Source: Flectonema sp. DT1601
Lineage: Eukaryota; Euglenozoa; Diplonemea; Diplonemida; Diplonemidae
Assembly (NCBI GenBank): GCA_964019425.1
Contig: OZ025836.1
Location: forward strand, 637,696 to 701,695
Direction of reading: 5' to 3'
DNA length: 64,000 nt
Shown: positions 23,166-34,046 of the stretch, piece after piece
Position numbering within the stretch: the stretch's first letter is position 1
Layout: each line of letters starts with the position of its first letter
Notes under the pieces: generated by a model
What the model saw: only the letters and a program-made list of their open reading frames with translations
What the model was told of the DNA's origin: nothing
The model's database searches: none
Program-made: the position numbers and the translations under genes

Positions 23166-24410
23166 ATGCGGAGGCTAGTCCTTACCGCACGTATGTACAT
23201 ACGGTCAGTTTTGGTATCGATTGTGATCATAATAGCGTTGATTTTCTTTGAGATGAAATCACTGGTTAAGAAAACAAAACTGAGAACACCAGTTCCGACA
23301 AGGTTTATGAAAATAGTGAACGCGAGGGATTTGAATTTTAATTTAACGGCATCGGGACATCCGACTTTCGATGCTGTCGAGTTGCGAATTATAACGAAAA
23401 ACATTCCCTCTGACAGTATAGAATGTGTACCTGGTTTTCTTAATAATTCTCAATCAGAAATACCAACCCAACCACTCACAAAGTCATCATCAGCATTAAA
23501 ATATCAAATATGCACCAAGGACCTCTCAACAATATTTTATGGTCATCTCCACAGCTTAACCATCGCCGTAAATAAGAGTTTTGATACTGTTTGGATGCCT
23601 TTACAAAGTGGTCTTACTGAAACTCTATTCGACGTTTCATATATAAGAACAAAATTACTAATAAAATACGGAATAACACTCCAACTGTACGAACCTAACG
23701 TGGGAAATGTCTCTCACAAAGGAGGTATAGTGTTGGCGGAGTACACACCTCCGGACGGAGTTTTCAGTATTGGATGTGCTGATGAGGTCGAATTGCTATC
23801 GTCAGCAATCTCAAACATCCATCAAATTGATAAAGCTCTGGCCCTGTTAATTAATCCTTCAGTGATGATTAGAAAAGTCGTTGATGATATTTCATTGAAA
23901 TTAGGAATTTTTGATATGTTAATTTACAATCCTGGAGACAACCTTAAAAGACAAAGCTATGAATTAGCTGTAAACATCCAATACCCTACTCGGTATAGAA
24001 GACCGATGTTTTTTGCATCGAATGGGGTTCCGGAATCTGAAATTAAATTTGAGAATTTTTATGCTTCGGCTGGGAGATATTTCTGCTCAACTCCATCGAT
24101 GAATCCTATAGTTAAAGATTGGTTGGTATTGCAAATGTCTCGAGTGAGTCGAAGATTCTTTGGCAACACGAAATCTCTTTTTGCTCATCTCGTCTCTCAA
24201 GTTCGATTGTCGTCCGATACCATTGATCGTGGTAGTACTTATCTTATAAAAAACTCTGCTGCACCAGCCGCTATCGTGGAGTGCTGTACTAATAATTGGT
24301 GTATAAGCGATCGCTGTGCAACATTTGCGAGGAAGAAGTTGTTAGAAAACATTCGATTACTTCGGGAATATGGAAAAGAGAAAAAATTAAAAAAAAAACT
24401 TAACATTTAA
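23166..24410 (+). CDS. Type II membrane protein of unknown function
   Basis: A 414-residue protein with a short basic N-terminus and one hydrophobic span at about residues 11-29 (VLVSIVIIIALIFF), followed by a basic stop. This is the topology of a Golgi or ER signal-anchor protein with a large luminal domain. Six or more Asn-X-Ser/Thr sites are present (NLT, NNS, NKS, NVS). The luminal part has scattered Cys residues and no DxD or other glycosyltransferase motif that I can see. The C-terminus is strongly basic (EKKLKKKLNI), which could be a KKXX-like retrieval signal. I do not recognise the family. Confidence 0.7.
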   Translation: MRRLVLTARMYIRSVLVSIVIIIALIFFEMKSLVKKTKLRTPVPTRFMKIVNARDLNFNLTASGHPTFDAVELRIITKNIPSDSIECVPGFLNNSQSEIPTQPLTKSSSALKYQICTKDLSTIFYGHLHSLTIAVNKSFDTVWMPLQSGLTETLFDVSYIRTKLLIKYGITLQLYEPNVGNVSHKGGIVLAEYTPPDGVFSIGCADEVELLSSAISNIHQIDKALALLINPSVMIRKVVDDISLKLGIFDMLIYNPGDNLKRQSYELAVNIQYPTRYRRPMFFASNGVPESEIKFENFYASAGRYFCSTPSMNPIVKDWLVLQMSRVSRRFFGNTKSLFAHLVSQVRLSSDTIDRGSTYLIKNSAAPAAIVECCTNNWCISDRCATFARKKLLENIRLLREYGKEKKLKKKLNI

Positions 24411-24626
24411 GATGAAAAAGTAAACTTTTTTTTTAAAAAAATCTTTTTATATACATCTCTAACTTCTTAGTTCTTTTTTTTTTTTAATAGTGACGTTCAA
24501 TTTGTTTAAAAAGAACAAAAAGATTACATTTTCAATTCCGATTTCAGGATGAGATTGTTTTTAATTTTTTTTCTTTTTCTCATTAATTTATTTTAAAAAA
24601 AAACAGGCCATGAGCAAAAAGCAAAA

Positions 24627-25490
24627 ATGGGAGAAGAGCGTACCTCTGTCAGAACTATCTATTCGTTTCTGAGGAGGGAGAAAGTCGAAGAGAGAACTCC
24701 GCATACACAAGACTTGCTCCCAAAACACCTTCAGGACGGAGAAACTCAATTCCTAACGAGAGGATGGTTGCAAATGAAGAATTCACAGTTACAACACTCT
24801 AAGATGCAAGAATTGTTATTTAACTCCGGGATGTCAAGGACTGCCAACAATGAAATAGTTTCTTCAGGTAGGCAGCTGTTATCACCGAGGGCGAGATCGG
24901 CTACGGTAGTGTCGCCGATACCTCCAGAAAGTCGATTAAATTTTAACTTGCTACCGAGAGACTTAGAAATGAATAAAGATGTGTTAGTACCTCCACCACA
25001 AATATTAAATGTACAGCCTGCTGTTATTCACCAAGAAGAACACATTCCTCTTCCTCTTCCTCTACCACCACCTCCTCCGGCAGAGCCTGAGCCGGAACCG
25101 GAACCGCTGCCTGTTGTTCCTGTACAGGAACCTGTTAAGAAGATTATAAAACCATCATACACACCAGTAAGGATGCCAATTAATAAACATAATGGTATTA
25201 ATAGTACTGGAAGTGATACTAGAAGTTATAATGTTTATAGTAATCAAATTAATGATCAAAATCCAGTCTTCTCATCCATTTCTTCAGCACATATCATCAC
25301 TCCTGTTCGTCCACCAGCACCACTGCGAGATGATCTTCGAGCGTTGCCATCTAATCAGAATATTGTAACTGCTGCTCCTGCTACGACAGCTGATGACTTG
25401 TTGATACAACAAATATCAATGGCGGCATCAAAACATTGGGGAAGTAGTTATCCAGTACCAAAATCAGTGTCTTCCACAACTCACTACTGA
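24627..25490 (+). CDS. Proline-rich low-complexity protein
   Basis: A 287-residue soluble protein with no recognised domain. An acidic/basic mixed N-terminus (1-75) is followed by a Pro-rich linker with alternating LP, PP and EP blocks (PLPLPLPPPPPAEPEPEP at about 148-165), then Asn/Ser-rich and Ala/Thr-rich parts. Such linkers bind SH3, WW or profilin-type partners, but nothing here names one. The ATG at 24627 lies 20 nt after ACAG. An earlier ATG at 24610 in another frame would make an 18-codon overlapping upstream frame. Confidence 0.6.
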   Translation: MGEERTSVRTIYSFLRREKVEERTPHTQDLLPKHLQDGETQFLTRGWLQMKNSQLQHSKMQELLFNSGMSRTANNEIVSSGRQLLSPRARSATVVSPIPPESRLNFNLLPRDLEMNKDVLVPPPQILNVQPAVIHQEEHIPLPLPLPPPPPAEPEPEPEPLPVVPVQEPVKKIIKPSYTPVRMPINKHNGINSTGSDTRSYNVYSNQINDQNPVFSSISSAHIITPVRPPAPLRDDLRALPSNQNIVTAAPATTADDLLIQQISMAASKHWGSSYPVPKSVSSTTHY

Positions 25491-26234
25491 GTCTTTATAG
25501 AGGAGTCGCTGGTTCTTTCCTTACTTGCATCGTCTGGTTGAGAAGTTATGTATGACGTGCGCCGCAGAGAAATAGTTCTCTCCTTTTTTTTTTTTTTTTT
25601 CCTTTTCGTTGTTTCTTTTGCTAAGGGGAAACATTGATATGTTGTGTTTGTTAGTCTCTTCATTGTTCACTTCCCTGCGCTAGCTGCGTAGGTGTGGAGC
25701 TACTTCAACGTGAAACAAGGAAATAATTCCTCGCTAGCTATGCGAGTGAATCTTCATCCGACAAAAATAATTTAAAAAAAAAAAAATTGAAGCAGAGCTT
25801 TCTCAAAGAAGCTTATTAAATACGTGACTGTTCACTGGGAGGGGGTCACAGTGATACGTAAATTATGATAAAGGAGAAAATTTTGTCTCCGGGTTATGAT
25901 GGTGTGAAAAAAAGAAACAAATAAAAGTGGAAGAAAAAAAAAATAATAATAATAAGAAATTTTTTAGTAAACTGTACTCCCCCCATCCCCCATCCCAATT
26001 AGTACCCTTCGCTGATCGTTAACCGTTCGGGTGTAGAACAATAAAAGATTTAAATTACAATACACTAAGTTAGTTAATATTCCTCACTTCTTATACAGAC
26101 TACCTGATGGCTGACTCTACAGAATGGATCTACAACATATCACCTTAACCTTATTGCTTATTTAGTTTATTGCTGTTTTGTACGTCGTCAACTTATCACC
26201 CCCCTCAGAAACTAATAAAGAGAAAAAGGGGAAA
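25491..26234. other. Intergenic region
   Basis: No gene seen. Contains a T-run near 25583, GCTAGC-containing inverted fragments near 25680-25740, and a pyrimidine tract ending in CCCCTCAG (26207), 27 nt before the ATG at 26235. Confidence 0.45.
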
Positions 26235-29200
26235 ATGAAATTCAAACATGAGTTGGAAGATGAAATACGTCTCATGCCGAAATGGGTTTACGTGCAGTAT
26301 GGATGTTTTCTTTTATTTTTTTTTTTTTTTTCGTAATAATTTACTAAAATTACTTTTCTTTTACTTATGGCTACTGGTATAGTTGAATTTAAGGGGAACT
26401 AAAACGCAGTTGCCACCCGAACGACTAACCCTCTGGGTTCAACTGTACCTGTCTTTCCCGAGATACTGTGAGTGTTCCTCTCTCAAAGGTCCGAAGGATC
26501 TCAAAACTACTATAAAATGGTATTAAATAAAGTACTGTGTGTTATTTAATCATAAGGGGAACTAAAACGCAGTTGCCACCCGAACGACTAACCCTCTGGG
26601 TTCAACTGTACCTGTCTTTCCCGAGATGTTGTGAGTGTTCCTTTCTTCGTAGGGAAATTCTCAAATGCGTAGCTAAAGGTCCGAAGGATCTCAAAACTAC
26701 TATAAAATAGTATTAAATAAAGTTCTGTGTGTTATTTAATTATGAGGACTGTGTGTTATTTAATCATAAGGGGAACTAAAACGCAGTTGCCACCCGAACG
26801 ACTAACCCTCTGGGTTCAACTGTACCTGTCTTTCCCGAGATGCTGTGAGTGTTCCTTTCTTCGTAGGGAAATTCTCAAATGCGTAGCTAAAGGTCCGAAG
26901 GATCTCAAAACTACTATAAAATAGTATTAAATAAAGTTCTGTGTGTTATTTAATCATAAGGGGAACTAAAACGCAGTTGCCACCCGAACGACTAACCCTC
27001 TGGGTTCAACTGTACCTGTCTTTCCCGAGATGCTGTGAGTGTTCCTTTCTTCGTAGGGAAATTCTCAAATGCGTAGCTAAAGGTCCGAAGGATCTCAAAA
27101 CTACTATAAAATAGTATTAAATAAAGTTCTGTAGGACTGTGTGTTATTTAATCATAAGGGGAACTAAAACGCAGTTGCCACCCGAACGACTAACCCTCTG
27201 GGTTCAACTGTACCTGTCTTTCCCGAGATGTTGTGAGTGTTCCTTTCTTCGTACCGAAGGATCTCGAAACTACTATAAAATAGTATTAAATAAAGTACTG
27301 TGTGTTATTTAATTATGAGGGGAACTAAAACGCAGTTGCCACCCGAACGACTAACCCTCTGGGTTCAACTGTACCTGTCTTTCCCGAGATACTGTGAGTG
27401 TTCCTTTCTTCGTAGGGAAATTCTCAAATGCGTAGCTAAAGGTCCGAAGGATCTCGAAACTACTATAAAATAGTATTAAATAAAGTTCTGTGTGTTATTT
27501 AATTATGAGGGGAACTAAAACGCAGTTGCCATCCGAACGACTAACCCTCTGGGTTCAACTGTACCTGTCTTTCCCGAGATGTTGTGAATGTTCCTTTCTT
27601 CGTAGGGAAATTCTCAAATGCGTAGCTAAAGGTCCGAAGGATCTCAAAACTACTATAAAATAGTATTAAATAAAGTTCTGTGTGTTATTTAATCATAAGG
27701 GGAACTAAAACGCAGTTGCCACCCGAACGACAAACCCTCTGGGTTCAACTGTACCTGTCTTTCCCGAGATACTGTGAGTGTTCCTTTCTTCGTAGGGAAA
27801 TTCTCAAATGCGTAGCTAAAGGTCCGAAGGATCTCAAAACTACTATAAAATAGTATTAAATAAAGTTCTGTGTGTTATTTAATCATAAGGGGAACTAAAA
27901 CGCAGTTGCCACCCGAACGACAAACCCTCTGGGTTCAACTGTACCTGTCTTTCCCGAGATGTTGTGAATGTTCCTTTCTTCGTAGGGAAATTCTCAAATG
28001 CGTAGCTAAAGGTCCGAAGGATCTCAAAACTACTATAAAATAGTATTAAATAAAGTTCTGTGTGTTATTTAATCATAAGGGGAACTAAAACGCAGTTGCC
28101 ACCCGAACGACAAACCCTCTGGGTTCAACTGTACCTGTCTTTCCCGATATTTCTTTTTGAAGCCTTGGTTGGTGTAGTATTGCGTGAAAAAAAAAAGAAA
28201 GAAACAACAACGACAACAACAACAGGTATCGAACTCTTGAGGCAATAATTAAGAAATACAACTACGAAGCTCGCACAAAGACTGATTCAGAAGTGGCGTT
28301 GCCAGGAGTTGACCAAAAATTATCATCACTGAGAGATGCATTTTTTTTGAAATTGAGAGAAGATATTGCGACGATAAACACAGTATTCATGGAAACATAT
28401 GCTTTTTGTAAGAATACTTTAGAACACTTATCATACAAAAGCAGTATGGAGATCAACGGAGAGCACAGTATCACAATGCCGTTCACTATAGATGAAGCCA
28501 CTGGGCTTAATACTAATTCGAAGATTACTCAGGATGAGTTGCTAAGTAGAGTTGAAAGTTTCAAAACGTTGTACGTTGATTTGCTTGACTTGAATAGGAT
28601 GAGGCAAATAAACAGGGAAGCGACTAGAAAAATTGTGAAAAAATTTGATAAAGTAAGTGGTGAAAAGACTCTTCATGAGTTCATGAGAGATGAGATTGAC
28701 ACTCGTGAGTTTGGAAAAGAAGATGCCTTGAAAGAGATAGAAGAACAGCTGCTCTCTTCAGTCAGAATACTGTATTCACAAACTGACATCGGTGAAAGAG
28801 AATTTCAAAGATTCCGCGGTAGTACAATTCTATACAGACAAAACAGACTTAACACCCTTCAAAAGTCAGTTCGATTTCAATTTCTAAGAGAATTCTTACC
28901 TTACATAGTCGCTTTCGTATTCTCTTTCATAATCCTTTACGTTATGGTACAACCACAGTTTGCTTCTAATCCTATGAATAACTGGCAAGGATATGTTGTA
29001 ATATATGGAATATTTACTGGAGTTATATTGATAGCAGTTCACGGTAAACCAGCTGACGTCTGTTTGACTTCAGTTAATATATTGTTCTTAACCGTTGGAA
29101 TTATTAATAGCGACGAAGCCTTCGCCGGATTCAGCAACGCTGGTGTCATTGCAAATGGAATACTACTTCCATTTGCTAGAGCTTTGTCAATATCAGGAGG

Positions 29201-30884
29201 AGCTGAGTACGTCTTAATTAGGTGTCTTGGTAAGCCTTCAACTTTGATAACAGCACAACTTAGAATGTGTCTTGTAGTAGCAGCATTGTCTTCAGTATTA
29301 AATAACACACCAATTGTTATTATGATGATCCCTATTCTTCAGACTTGGTGCTCAAGACTTAACATGAGCGTATCAAAATTCATGCTACCGATGTCCTTCG
29401 CTATTATGCTTGGAGGAACCTGCAGTATTGTTGGTTCAAGTGCTAATTTAGTAACTATTGGAATGGCTTCATCGTATCATGGAAAATTCGCTGTTGGTTC
29501 GCAACCGATTTACAGCAGACCTGGTTTTTGGACTCCGGCAATTATCGGACTTCCTGTTATGTTGATTGGAACATTATGGATGATATTTACTTCAACATTC
29601 CTACTCCCCTGTAGAATACCTGCATCTGGTTGTAAAGAAGAACCGTCGCCTGTTGACCGTACGAGACCTCCAAAAACTCCAGCAATTAATTTTAAGTCAG
29701 TTGCTCGATTTCATGTGCCGTTTAAATTTTTACAAAGTCTAGTTGGGTCTACAGTTGAAGATTCGGGAGTTACCAGACTAGGCGCAAGGTTAGTTGGTAT
29801 TACAAACGTTCACAACATAAAAACGTTTGTTGAAGAACCCCCTCACTTCGGATCATGGGAATATGTCATTAGTGATGGTGATATTGGGGTCTTTGAATGC
29901 AGTTCTGCTGAAGTTAATTCAGTTCGACAAAATCAAAGTTTAGAACTTTACAACAAACAACTTCGAAAAATTCATGGAGAAAGAAGAGAACGCGCTCTTA
30001 TTGAAGTCACAATAGCAGAGGACTCTGGTCTAATCGGAAAATCACTTCTCGATTTTGATTTCAGACGTAAATACAACGCCTGTTGCATCGGCATTGCCAA
30101 AGAACGTGACAGCGGAGAACTGAAGAGATGGCCTTTGGAAGCGGGAGATACACTCCTCCTTGAAGGATCAAAGAAAGAAGCTTTAACTAGCTGGTCAAGT
30201 GAAGGATTCTTTAGTCACATCGTAGCCATTGATGGAAGTGCTCCTCCAATGAGGGATACTAGAAAGATGGTCTTGACGATGGGATCGTTAGTACTGTTGG
30301 TGTTGTTAACAAGTAGTGAAGTTATTGATATTGTTAACTTAGGATTTATTATCGTTGCTGGGTTCATCTCACTGAGAGTAATAACAACACGTGAAGCTTG
30401 GGGTAGCATCAAAGGTGATGTCCTTCTTACAATCGCTGCAAGTTTTGGAATTGGTCAAGCAATGTCTAACTCTGGAGTCGCAAGATGGGTTGGTGTTGGC
30501 ATCACCAGTATCTGCAATGGAAATGAATTAGGGATCCTGACTCTTATTTATTGTTTTACTGTGACACTGGGTGCAGTACTTAATAATGCATCAGTTGCTG
30601 TTCTAGTATACCCGGTCGCATACAGTGCTGCTGTTGAGAGTGCTGGGATGGATCCGGAACTTGTTGTTTTGTTGATTATTATGGGAGCTGGTCTTTCATT
30701 TTGTACTCCAATGTCTTATCAAACTAATCAAATGGTCCAGTCTCCTGGAGGATATCTCTTCTCTGACTATGTTCGTTTTGGTGGATCACTTCAGATAGCA
30801 ACTGGGGTTGCATCCGTTTTATTTTTATATTTCTTAGCCAATGCGGGTTTTATTAAATTACACCACTCAGCAGCAATACTGTAA
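26235..30884 (+). CDS. SPX-domain SLC13-type anion (phosphate) transporter with TrkA_C domains
   Basis: Likely a plasma-membrane or acidocalcisome/vacuole phosphate transporter whose activity is tuned by inositol pyrophosphates binding SPX. Exon 1 (26235-26296) encodes MKFKHELEDEIRLMPKWVYV, the classic SPX start; exon 2 (28226-30884) continues QYRTLEAIIKKYNYEART. Together they make 906 aa. SPX runs to about residue 200 and includes INREATRKIVKKFDK (the Lys cluster that binds inositol phosphates). Hydrophobic spans begin near 230 and form two halves with SSVLNNTPIVIMMIP and AVLNNASVAVLVYP, the paired family signatures. Between them lie two TrkA_C-like regulatory domains (one reads IAEDSGLIGKSLLDFDF). 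The donor GTATGG and acceptor ACAACAG fit in phase. Yeast Pho91-type carriers have SPX but not TrkA_C, while SAC1/SLT-type carriers have TrkA_C but not SPX. Confidence 0.85.
26297..28225 (+). other. First intron of the SPX transporter, filled by a tandem array
   Basis: GTATGG at 26297 to CAG at 28225, 1929 bp. It is deduced because exon 1 supplies the missing N-terminus of the SPX domain and the phases match (CA|G = Gln). The tandem array at 26393-28147 takes up about nine tenths of it. The 3' end is an A/C-rich tract rather than a pyrimidine tract. Confidence 0.75.
26393..28147 (+). repeat. Ten-copy ~190-bp tandem array with RNA-like fold
   Basis: Units begin GGGGAACTAAAACGCAGTTG at 26393, 26556, 26770, 26960, 27158, 27319, 27509, 27699, 27889 and 28079. 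Spacing is 190 bp for five of the nine intervals; the others are 161-214 because of block deletions or duplicated linkers. The last copy stops after about 69 bp. Copies are nearly identical. Each full unit can pair GGAAC at its start with GTTCC about 85 nt on. Inside, CAGTTG pairs with CAACTG and ACCC with GGGT. Further on are TACTAT/ATAGTA (around a TATAAAA) and ATTAAATAA/TTATTTAAT inverted repeats. A roughly 60-codon frame crosses each unit but mostly lacks an ATG, so I do not call it coding. It could be a non-coding RNA cluster or a satellite. Confidence 0.9.
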
Positions 30885-31771
30885 TAAATAATTAGAGAAA
30901 TTGAGAGCGGGGGGGTAATTTTTTATTTTTTTTTATTTTTTTATTCTGCGAGCATTTTACGATATTTTTCCTTTTTTTTTTTTGTTGTTTCGCAGCTTTA
31001 CTCACTACATAAGCGTACAGACCCCTCATGGTCTTTCCTTAGCATGATTCTCATTCAAAATAAAAAGAGAATTTCATTGCGGAATTGTTGTGGGCCTTTT
31101 ATTTTTTTTTTTTATTTTTTTTGTTTTATCATCAACAAGACGAAATTTGTTTTTAAAAAAAAAAAAAAAAAAAAAAACCGTTTTTGTCATAACCTGAATT
31201 TGCTACGGGTTGCTGAACTAATCCATGTATCCCGGTGTAAATGATCATCATGGAGAAAAAAAAAAAAAAAAAAAAGGGAAGCAAATAAATGTACTTTGCG
31301 CGAAGTGATAACATTTTGTTGGATTTTTCTATCGAAATATTCCAGCACCCTCCTCCTCCAATATGGCCACACATTGCTGTGGTAATTCGTTCTTGTAACG
31401 AGTACCCCTTCGATAGCGTACATATATCGCGCACCGTCTGGCAAGGCGATGCATGTGTTGTATTGCGCTTCTTTCCTCTGTTGCAAGAACGCTTAGCGAT
31501 GGAGGGTCTGTTTTTTTTTTTTTTTCGTTTCGTGTATTATGAAGTTCTATTGTCAGTGATGAAGTGGTTTAGATCTTTTTATCCAAAAGTCTGGTCTCTT
31601 CCACGTGGAGAGTCATGTCTTCCGCAATGCAATACATGAGTCTGTAATCATGGCTGGTGATTAGAATCATTGATTTGTCGTGTTTGTAGATTAAATCCCT
31701 TTTTTTTGAACAGTTCTCGTAGTCCTTGTTTGATAAATACAGGCATGGGTGTTATAAGCACCTATGTTATG

Positions 31772-31806
<35 letters not shown>

Positions 31807-32223
31807 ATGCGGTATTCACTACAGAGGTGTGCATGTCAACTGTTGTCTGAGAACTGTCAAAGCACTTCAGTCGAGCAACTCAACAAAAAAAAAAAAAAAA
31901 AACCTGTAAGTCCGAATTAGTAAGTTTTTCTTACGGGTTTCGTGATGGTGTTTTCGTTTTTTTTTTTTATCTTCCAATTTTGTGTTCGCATTGTTTTTTA
32001 TTCAGCACGATTCAGCCAGCGAATCCGTCTTGTGATGGCCACTAATTGACGCCGCAAAGATTGACGGTTTATGTTATGTATTTATAATGATCACTGAAAC
32101 CTGTAATTTATGTACTCTTTCTTCGCAAGGTCACATCACTACAAGGGAGATGGAAATTACAATTTACAATGTTGAAATCCGATAATTATTTTTTTTTTTA
32201 ACCTTATAGTGCTCATCAAAAAC
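30885..32223. other. Intergenic region (1.3 kb), homopolymer-rich
   Basis: No supported gene. Short frames here are Lys or Phe runs. Contains T- and A-runs of 18-30 and, at its end, a T-tract ending in CTTATAG (32209), 14 nt before the next ATG. Confidence 0.5.
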
Positions 32224-33681
32224 ATGCTCCGATCCCGTAGCGTTCGATTGGGTGTGCAGCGTAGAATGGGTAGTAAATGGGGTACTCCCTCTGAGTCGTT
32301 CAGTTTTCGTGACTTTGCATCTAACCTTTTTAGTGGAAAGAAGAAGAAGGAGGCGGCATCAACAATTTCAGCATCAGCACAGACTCCGGCTGCGGATAGC
32401 TCACCAATTGTGAAGGAATTACAAGTACTAAACGATTTAATTAATGACGAGGATAAGGTTCAAGATTATGAAAGCTCCTTAGTATCGATTCTAAGACTAC
32501 TTGGAATTCAGGTAACACTCCAGCATGGAATCACTGCTCCATTTCTTAAAGACTCTAATGTTAAGGAACTTATAGAGGAAATGGCAGAAGGACAGACGAC
32601 GAATGACAATATTTATAAATTTATTTTTCAACTTTCGGCTACTGCTGGTCAAAGTTCGTATCACAGCGTGGCGATCACGTTGATTGAAAAGATTCTTCAG
32701 GAGGAGTACCATTCCAACGACCAAACTAACATTATAAATTGTAGGAAGAGATTGGCATTCCACTTGAATTCAGTTGATCGTTTCGAAGACTCTCTTCAAC
32801 ATTCATTATTTGTTATTGAAGAGTCGCCATCAGCTGATATCTGTTGTCAAGCGATGTACTCTCAAGTGATGCTTAATAAGTTAGAAGATTGCGTACAAAA
32901 TTATAAAAAACTTTGCAAACTGAAACCAAGTATTACAGTTGTAGAGTCTGCTGATGCCATTTACAAGAAAGCCTCATCTGTTCTCGCTCAGAGAGTTTCA
33001 CTTCTAGAGTCTGCAAAGAGTAGCGTAAAGCTTCACGTTTCTTTTAATCAGCTAATTTTGATTCCTGAATTTGCTCGGTACCAGAGATCTCACAGTGCTC
33101 AAGAAACTTTTGTCTTCGCGGCAGAAATTCTTGAACACGCAGCCTCAGACATCAATCACGAAGTCGTTTTATACATTCCGCATGAAATGGAATTGGAACC
33201 TTCTGAAGTTAGAAAGCCACAAAAAAAGATTCCTAACGAACCAAAGGAACAGACTGAACAACAAGAAGCAATAAAGCAAGTGAACGATGAAAGTAAGGAA
33301 AAGACGCAAAAAGATGAAAAAGAAGACGCAGAGCAAGGACAAGAAGAAATCCCAAAAAAGACTGTTGAGCAAGAGATAGAGAAGGAAGCAGACATTGAAA
33401 CAGAAGACAATAACGGATTTATAACATACGAGGCACCGAAATCATCAGAAATTGCAATCAGAGATGCTTCACTAAATGAACAAGAGATCTTTATAATGTC
33501 AGACTCTGTTACTGTCAGAACCTGTAACATGGCGAGATTACGTTCTGACTTGTCACCAGTCTATGAAATGTCAAACGCGTTCCTTTGGGAAAAATACCTC
33601 AAAAAATATCTTCCTCCTCCACCAGTCTCAGACGCTCCAAAAATTTGGACAGCGAAGATGAGAATTCGTGTAGCTATGTAG
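32224..33681 (+). CDS. Probable mitochondrial protein of unknown function, helical repeats
   Basis: A 485-residue protein. The first 20 residues (MLRSRSVRLGVQRRMGSKWG) are Arg-rich, free of acidic residues and amphipathic, as expected of a mitochondrial targeting peptide. Residues ~60-290 are predicted helical with paired-helix spacing (DRFEDSLQHSLFVIEESPSAD, then LNKLEDCVQNYKKLCKLKP), suggestive of degenerate TPR units. A charged Glu/Lys/Gln-rich linker follows (about 330-400), then a C-terminal segment ending LWEKYLKKYLPPPP and WTAKMRIRVAM. The ATG is the first after the T-tract/TATAG acceptor. Function is not known to me; a helical-repeat scaffold of a mitochondrial complex is one possibility. 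Confidence 0.6.
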   Translation: MLRSRSVRLGVQRRMGSKWGTPSESFSFRDFASNLFSGKKKKEAASTISASAQTPAADSSPIVKELQVLNDLINDEDKVQDYESSLVSILRLLGIQVTLQHGITAPFLKDSNVKELIEEMAEGQTTNDNIYKFIFQLSATAGQSSYHSVAITLIEKILQEEYHSNDQTNIINCRKRLAFHLNSVDRFEDSLQHSLFVIEESPSADICCQAMYSQVMLNKLEDCVQNYKKLCKLKPSITVVESADAIYKKASSVLAQRVSLLESAKSSVKLHVSFNQLILIPEFARYQRSHSAQETFVFAAEILEHAASDINHEVVLYIPHEMELEPSEVRKPQKKIPNEPKEQTEQQEAIKQVNDESKEKTQKDEKEDAEQGQEEIPKKTVEQEIEKEADIETEDNNGFITYEAPKSSEIAIRDASLNEQEIFIMSDSVTVRTCNMARLRSDLSPVYEMSNAFLWEKYLKKYLPPPPVSDAPKIWTAKMRIRVAM

Positions 33682-34046
33682 AAAAAGACTCTGATTGTTT
33701 TTTATTGTCATTTTCATTTTTTTTTTTTTTTTTTTTGTTCATTCGTACTTTCAATTGCGACGTACGATCAAAAAATACAAAAAAAGCACAAAAAAAAAAA
33801 AAAAATCAACTACTAACTGTGAGTTTCCATCTCCCTGATGTTGTCAATGAATTTAAGTGTTTTTTTTTTTTTTTTTTTCTCCATTTGATTTACCGTTAAG
33901 AGTAAGAGAGACTTATTATTTGATATTTTTTTTTTTTGTTTGTATCATTCGTTAGGTAAGTTCCAACATCGAAAATATTTGAAGATGTCTTTTGAACTTA
34001 TTATTACTTACACTATTCAGAGATTTTAAAAAAAAAAAAAAAAAAG
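33682..34046. other. Intergenic region
   Basis: T- and A-runs; one GTTAG and one TATTCAG acceptor-like site (34020), the latter 26 nt before the next ATG. Nothing else seen. Confidence 0.45.

Noticed and set aside
26727-26924. Small frame of about 60 codons repeated in every unit of the tandem array
   Set aside because: Most units have no ATG in frame (only those beginning near 27319 and 27509 do), two units carry frame-changing block deletions, and the unit sits in an intron.
26393-28147. CRISPR-like array
   Set aside because: The units are contiguous 190-bp repeats without unique spacers, in a eukaryotic intron.
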